Below, in pieces: positions 58,044-64,000 of a stretch of 64,000 nucleotides of DNA. Made by a program: the position numbers and the translations under genes. The stretch is from contig OX419338.1 in NCBI GenBank assembly GCA_948470475.1, positions 31,838,382-31,902,381 of the forward strand, given 5' to 3'. Each line of letters starts with the position of its first letter. Position 1 is the first letter of the stretch. The notes under the pieces were generated by a model. The model did not search any database, had not been told where the DNA came from, and worked only from the letters and a program-made list of their open reading frames with translations. Origin of the DNA: Galaxea fascicularis (taxonomy: Eukaryota > Cnidaria > Anthozoa > Scleractinia > Euphylliidae).

Positions 58044-58725
58044 CACACATCTAATGCTGATTGTACCTCAGTGAAGTCATGTAGGCTTGTACATGTAATC
58101 ACTGTCTAAAGAACTGTAATTGTATGTTATGACCGAAGTGAAAAGACTCTTTCCAGTTCAACATTTGTGATCTCGGGAAAATTAAAAGAATAACATTTTA
58201 GATATTGTATCTTACGGCCAATGTTATTGTTACAAAAATCTTTAAGGTTTTAAACATATCTGCAAGTTTTATGGAAAAAACGGATTCTCAATATGGTTAA
58301 GGTTTGTAAGTGTTAGCCATTTCCTAAAAACGTTGAAATAACAGTTATTTAGCCATTATTTGGTCTTATTCCCACCCTTAGATTCTACCAGGAAGTGTCA
58401 CTTTGCATAAACAACATACCTTTACATAAATACGCATATCTCAGAAAAAACTCAAGCTATTACTGTCATCTTTTCAGAAAATAAACTTGAAAAGTCACTA
58501 ATTTATTTGAAATTATTTCTGATAAAATTAAAGGAACTTCATTTTTTTCGATTTCTCGCACTCAATTGGGCACTTTAGCTGAGAATGGGTGTAAACAGCC
58601 TCAATCAAATCCGAGGGTAAATAAAGTTTCAGTCAGTTCAGTTAAGTTTCGACTAAAACAAAATTGATCTTCAGTAATAAATTAGTAGTTTGTCCAGCTG
58701 TAAAGTACTTGGTTAAGCACTAACT

Positions 58726-58785
58726 GACTGACCGACGGACCGACCGACCGACCGACCGGCCGACCGATCGACCGACCGACTGACC
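58726..58785. repeat. ACCG microsatellite
   Basis: About 14 ccga/accg tetramers with a few substitutions (ggcc, gatc, gact). Confidence 0.8.
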
Positions 58786-60047
58786 GCTGAATGCTTGGCA
58801 ATGGCCAAGTCTGGGCCGAGTTGCTCGAAGGACAGTTAGGGTTAACCATTGATTAAGTTATTAAAACCTATAAGTTGTAATGGTATTTAACCCTGGGTTA
58901 GCACTGACCACGCTTCGAGGTGAACTGAACGTAGTTCGGTAGAAATGCTACCTTACTATCCGCAGGTCAGCACTCAAAATACTAGATAACGTCGGGGCTA
59001 TATTCCTTTACACATGCTAAACAACAAAATGGCGTCGGAACTTTGAAAACTAGGTCCCCTTGGACTGAAAACGTTGAATCTTTCTAACTTTTGTTTACCA
59101 CTGACAAAACGTCATCTTTCCTACAAGTTCTGTCTGTTCATGCTAATTCAAACTGCAAACGGAATAAATTCGTAGACATTTTGTGCTGCCGATATCTCTA
59201 CCTTTCGTTTCAGTGAACACCTTCTCCTATGGTCGAATGTTATTCACTCCTGAGCAAAGCGACCCAAAGTTCAAGCGAATCAGTCCAGCCCAATAGGAAC
59301 CACACAATCTACACAAGCTTTAGCTAAAATCAGTACAATGTCTTAGCTGTGCAGATAATAAATGTCCGAATGATGGATGACATAACAATATTAATTTTTT
59401 TTTTTCAGTAATCAACCAAGGAAAAGCAGGCAGGATGTCCTTCTACCGTGTTATTGCATATACGCAAAGGTTAGTCACCTGCCAATGTCTATGCCAAAAT
59501 TATATTATACATTTAAGGCATACATGTTTTCAAAACTTGTAATAGTCCGACACCTTACTGCTTATTTTGAAACAAGACGTCAAAATAATGTTTTTTTTAA
59601 GAGATTATTTCCTTCTTTCTAACAATATTGTAGATGTAACAGATTTCAAGAAATTTACATTAAACGGTTTGTTGCGGAAAACCTAATTAATCTGTATTTT
59701 TGAGGCCAGCTGATCTCGTCAAAATACTCAATAAAACTGTAGGTAGTTAGTAAGACGATAGTCGCTGTAGACAAAAACAAGGTCAAATAGCCCATAGTTC
59801 ACGAAAGGTCGATCTAATATTTTTATTAATTAACTTCACGACATGATACCATCCTCTTAAAAACAGCGAAAACATCCTCCGTTCTGCCTATTTTGCGCAA
59901 TTAAACGGAAACTTCACAACATGTGAAATTTCACCTTGCTTGCTCTCTTAAATTAAAACAGACCATCGTGAAAAAAAAAATAGAGCATCTCCACTAATTC
60001 CGTGTTTTCTTTCTAAAGCAAAAAAGAGAGAAATTTAAAATTCACTG

Positions 60048-60235
60048 TTTACGATGTCCACAAAACCTTGAATTTGGTCATTTCCGACGTTACTCTTTTG
60101 AAGAGCAATAGAAATTAAAATGAATCAAAATGTAAAGTGCACTTGCGCAGTGCCTTTTTTGGCAGTTTTTGCTCACTAAACACATTGTTTTTAATTTTAT
60201 AGGCATTCTCATCGCTTTTGCCGTGGTTGTTGCTT
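60048..60235 (+). repeat. Degenerate partial copy of the 61863-62214 MITE
   Basis: Shares in order: aatttggtcattt, cgacgtt, aaaatgtaaa.tgcac, tttttgctca, ggcattctc and gttgttgcttaa with the right half of the element at 61863-62214. Confidence 0.55.
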
Positions 60236-60278
60236 AATTAAGTAAGCTCCATAACTCATTTCATAGGCCCATTCCCAG

Positions 60279-60530
60279 CGGTCTTAATGTCTACACTATA
60301 CCGGATAGTTTATCATGTCGGCATGAAAAATACTACGGCCTGGTATTAACAGAAACGGCCCGGAACTGGAACAAGTCGAGACGATTCACTTTAAAGATCG
60401 ACGCGGCGCAGCTTCGCTCCGTTACAGAAATCGCCCCGAAATAAGCGTTTTATGTGTGAACAAAAGCCCTATCCGATATGGTTTTCGTGCCGGCCAAAGA
60501 GCTATCAGCTATAGTGTAGACATAGCCTTA
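60279..60530. mobile_element. MITE with about 30-bp terminal inverted repeats (hAT-like ends possible)
   Basis: The left end tcttaatgtctacactatac (60282-) and right end gctatagtgtagacatagcc (to 60527) are inverted copies. The interior also tends to fold back (catgtcggcatgaaaa / ttttcgtgccggcc). Non-coding, about 250 bases. The superfamily is a guess from end style. Confidence 0.6.
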
Positions 60531-61862
60531 AACATAAGCTCTATCCACTCTCTGACATTCTGACAGAATCTGCACCCCGCTAGCCTTGTCTGACAAGACC
60601 AAACTAACACACAGATCCCGAAAGATCTTTATGTTTCGTTTTGAACAAGCGGCGTTTCTTTGTTGTTTTTTGTTTTTGTTTTTCTTTTCCCTGTTAGCCG
60701 TGAAGGCTCTTCCCCTTTTCACCCCTATAACCTCTTTCAATGACCGGCAGTTAAACAGCTGATACGTCATGTAAGGCTCAAGGATTTGTTCGAAAGCAAA
60801 AAGAACATATGCACAGGCATTTCGCGTACGGAAATTTAACCGTCCCTGAGATTCTATAGAAGAGAGACATACACATCATTATTCACTATCGTTCAAGATC
60901 TTCATTCTTTTTTCATGACGAAATCAAAAGGAACCATCATTCTAGGTTTCACAATTCACGCAGAGAAAAAATTCAAAATTAGTCAAAACTCTTCTGCTAC
61001 TGCCTCATACTATACCCTTTCAATAAATGCCTTAGCTTTAAGAATTTCTTTTCTGTCTGATTCACTTTAACTCATAAAACTGTCACCATCTTCACTCAAC
61101 TTTTGCGCGGTTAACTTTGAATAAACATGAAGGAAAGATTCCTAATATTTCTCCGTCGAAAACTGTTTACTATTGGAAATCTTGCACCTTTCACTCCTAC
61201 TGAACATGTCCGTCTTTTAAGCTAGGTCTTTCCATTCGTGATTGCTTCGATAGATAACACCAGGGTCCTACTAAGTTTACCAGACTGTTTTAAGCGCGTT
61301 ATGGTCTTGACAGTGATAAAGATATAAGGCCGTATGTCATTAATGTACTGTTGAGGAATAAATTGGAGCGACACCAGGTGTTTGTAAATAAATCAATTTG
61401 GTACTGAAAGGCACGGTTGACATCAAAGTAAACTTTAGGAATAAGTGTACGTTCTATATTGTGATGGAAAACTCTAACACTGTACAGTAAATTGTGGTTT
61501 TAGTCATAGTCTTTCTTGATTGTAGTTATGAGCTTTCAGTTAAGGCTTAGACCGACACAAATTGCATCTACAATTCACTACGTTCAAAACTGAATAAAAG
61601 TACCAGAAGATTTCCGAGGGGAACAAGTCTAGAAAAGGAAATTGTTCGGGTCAATTTGGCCGACAGCCGCGGTCAGTCTTCTTTGATGATTGCAAAATGT
61701 AATACAAAATGTAATACAAAAGAAAGTTAATACGAAGATGTGTTCCATGGCCCTAAGGCTTTTTGATGAGTGTTACGTAAGCTTCAATAAGTTCACATTT
61801 CAACACGGTTAAGTCATTGAACCCACATAGCAAAAGTCGTAAGTAGAAGTTCAATAGGGACC

Positions 61863-62214
61863 TTGAGCAACGACAACGACGACGGGAACGAGAACTTCAT
61901 TTTAAAATATAACTTCTCGTTTTTGTAACTCTTTCGCCATTATTCCAATTTGTTTAACGTGAAAAATGCTGGCAAGCTGTCCAGGGTCTAAATTACTGTG
62001 GACGGTGTTATAGCAAAGAAAACGAAAGAAAACTTGCTGTCATGCTCTCATGTTCTCGAGAAAACCTAAAATTTGGTCATTTGACGTTGTTGTTTTGCAG
62101 AGGACGGCAAAGAAATGTACCAAAATGTAAAACGCACGTGCAGAGTATTGTTTTTGCTCATTAATCCCATTGTTTTGTGGCGTTCTCGTTGGCGTCGTCG
62201 TCATCGTTGCTTAA
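61863..62214. mobile_element. MITE with GTCGTC-rich terminal inverted repeats
   Basis: The left arm 61863-61895 (ttgagcaacgacaacgacga...) and right arm 62182-62214 (...cgtcgtcatcgttgcttaa) are inverted copies of 33 bases with a few mismatches. The 286-base interior is non-coding. Partial relatives lie at 37610-37745 and 60048-60235, so it is a family dispersed in this genome. Confidence 0.7.
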
Positions 62215-63390
62215 GCTCTCAAACATCAGATTGAAGACGGAATTTATTTATATACTTCTTTGTTTGGTTGTTTGCGTATTGATGTAATTATTTATTTATT
62301 TATTTATTTATCATATCTAACGATTTCCTGATTACGGATTTTAGTACCTTTGAAGTGCCGTCCGTTGAATTGAAAACCTTCAGTTTTGCATAAGTGCGGT
62401 TAAGGACTCGCGATCTCATCAACACAAGAGGTACCTCGTCAGAGGAGGTTACGCTTGGGAATTTAACATGACTTATTTTTAAAGTACAATTAATTTCTGC
62501 CTACATACACAATTGCCTTCTTCAGCAACTGGTGTTTAATACCGCCAGCATCGTTACGCATTGTAGCCTGTCAAATGCATATGGAAGCTCTAGAGCGGTA
62601 TTTTCCTACGCTGCTTCGATTCTTATATAGTTCTGGACTATGGGATTTCAATCCTGTAATGTGCTCTGGTAATGTTTATTATGATGAAAAAGGTAGTTAT
62701 AATTTTAAAGTAAAAATACGCAATCGTAAAGCGTTTTCTCTAGAATGAAGTCGCAAATGTGGCATGGGAAAGAGGGTTGGCAGCGAAGTTGGAGCCTGGT
62801 TTACGCCTTCGCAAACGTTATCAACCATCGATGACATGATCCCAACGCTCATGAAAAGAAAAAACGTTCTGTAAAGTGACCTTAAAAGTACATCAGTTCG
62901 GAGGGACAATCAAAAGTAAACTATTTATCCTAATACTCAGTGCAATAACAACTTGCACAACCTCAACGTATACCATTCGTGTAGTTAAACAAGGCTGAAT
63001 AAAAAGGATCCTAATAAAAAGAATTCGGACGAATCACACGAAGTTTAGCAAAAGACATTATTACATTGTTATCTAATCGTTGCCAGTTACAAATATTTAA
63101 TTTGAGGTATAAACATGACAAAGCTGTAGTTGAGGAAATGGACACCGCTCATCAAACATGTTCTCCCCCGGTTCCACCTACCCTTTGGTTAAACAACAAC
63201 AACAAAACAACAACATTTTGTTCACACACAAGTTTTCCGAGAAAATAGCATACACAACCCGCAAATAGCAATACCTAGTCGAGCCCGGCGGTGAAGTGGA
63301 AAGAAAACAAAATTTCGATACACAAAGCTAAGATATACAACTAATGAAAAGAGGAAAAGCGAGATCACATATCACTGTAAGGTTAAATAC
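62215..63390. other. Intergenic, no gene recognised
   Basis: A TTTA microsatellite at 62288-62312; otherwise only short open frames without recognisable content. Confidence 0.3.
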
Positions 63391-63397
63391 CCCTTGC

Positions 63398-63543
63398 TAG
63401 CCGAGTTCGAGGTCCGTACCGTAAGTTACGGACCGAGTTTTTTTCCCGTTCACTTATGGCCCACGCGTGAAGCGTGTGGGCCATAAATCAACGGGAAAAA
63501 AGGAGGATCCGTAACTTACAGCACGGATCGAGAAAACGAGGTT
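63398..63543. repeat. Double-hairpin foldback element
   Basis: The outer arms 63398-63450 and 63488-63543 are inverted copies (ccgtaagttacgg... / ...ccgtaacttacag). The centre 63455-63484 is a tight palindrome (atggcccacgcgt / acgctt..gtgggccat). A separate small hairpin lies at 63609-63634 (cgggccgtac / gtacggcccg). Confidence 0.65.
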
Positions 63544-63643
63544 AGTAAGATATTTATTATATCTTTGAGGTTAATCAGGAATGCGGGAAAGGAAACTTTC
63601 AAATTTAACGGGCCGTACAGTAGGGTACGGCCCGCAAAATTGA

Positions 63644-64000
63644 CCAATCACAGCGCGCGTACTAACTGAGAGATATGATAGATTTGAATTTGATAAGCGA
63701 CTTAAACATGGTCATCCACATCAGAAAGGGAAAATAACTTCATGAGCTAATTTTGAATCAGAAAATAACCTTGCCGCTTTAAGTTAAGCGAAGCTGTATA
63801 ATATTTTTTCCCAAGCCCGTATTTTTTTTTTGTTTCATCTGTTTTATTTAAGGGTCTGTAAAAGTTTTAATTAAAGGCGACTGCGATTTTTCACACATCA
63901 AAACCAGTACTCTTCCTTACCCTTGGTTTTCACGTCACGCGAGCAAAAATAAAATCGATTATTATTCAATAAATGAAGTCAAGAAATCTAGGTATTGTAG
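63644..64000. other. Right edge, no gene recognised
   Basis: AT-rich, with no open frame or repeat I can support. Confidence 0.3.

Larger units (their letters stand above)
58050..60278. other. Intergenic with microsatellite, no gene recognised
   Basis: An (ACCG)n run at about 58726-58785 and a weak inverted-repeat element around 58813-58925 (gccgagttgctcgaagg against a degenerate gcttcgaggtgaact). 60048-60235 is a degenerate half copy of the MITE at 61863-62214. No gene seen. Confidence 0.4.

Noticed and set aside
1..64000. CRISPR array, bacterial operon or prophage
   Set aside because: No regularly spaced direct repeats, no ribosome-binding-site spaced gene series; all gene evidence is eukaryotic.

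Overview
This is animal nuclear DNA, most likely from an anthozoan cnidarian (a stony coral or close relative). The pointers are AT-rich sequence, small exons with GT-AG introns, two single-exon opsins of cnidarian type, a dead Polinton/Maverick-type element of a sort common in cnidarian genomes, a Crypton-type recombinase relic, several dead LINEs, and many short foldback (MITE-like) elements. The species cannot be named from the sequence. Exon joins were inferred by eye from splice sites, reading phase and family alignment; there is no transcript evidence here.

Layout. 1-11.8 kb: mostly non-coding with foldback elements, plus a broken Crypton/ZMYM-like recombinase gene on the minus strand (4.5-5.9 kb). 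11.8-13.1 kb: a two-exon gene for a short secreted precursor that looks like a neuropeptide or hormone (signal peptide, Lys-Arg site, Cys ring, Gly-Arg-Arg site). 14.8-19.4 kb: a decayed Polinton-type element with a frameshifted family-B DNA polymerase (+) and a retroviral-type integrase (-); a TA-flanked MITE sits inside the polymerase. 20-23.7 kb: MITEs and short tandem repeats. 24.8-25.7 kb: opsin 1 (+). 27.6-28.1 kb: a large foldback element. 29.7-37.3 kb: a five-exon gene (-) of the TPRG1/TPRG1L (hSac2 domain) family, with an intact second copy of its last exon downstream. 37.8-43.7 kb: two dead LINEs pointing tail to tail; one is split by a tRNA-containing foldback element with 15-bp target duplications. 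44.9-47.3 kb: exons of a secreted Cys-rich precursor (-) with two related Cys modules. 48.7-49.5 kb: a 398-bp tandem duplication. 53.2-54.0 kb: a LINE 3' fragment. 54.8-55.8 kb: opsin 2 (-). 56.5-58.1 kb, upstream of opsin 2: eight copies of a palindromic GTAACNTANGTTAC-like 14-mer. 58-64 kb: microsatellites and MITEs, no gene recognised.

The host genes that look intact are therefore two paralogous opsins about 29 kb apart on opposite strands, a TPRG1L-like gene and two small secreted-peptide genes. Nothing visible links them into one pathway. The most novel items are the amidated ring-peptide precursor, the Cys-module precursor, the palindrome cluster upstream of opsin 2, the duplicated TPRG1L last exon and the tRNA-cored foldback retroelement.
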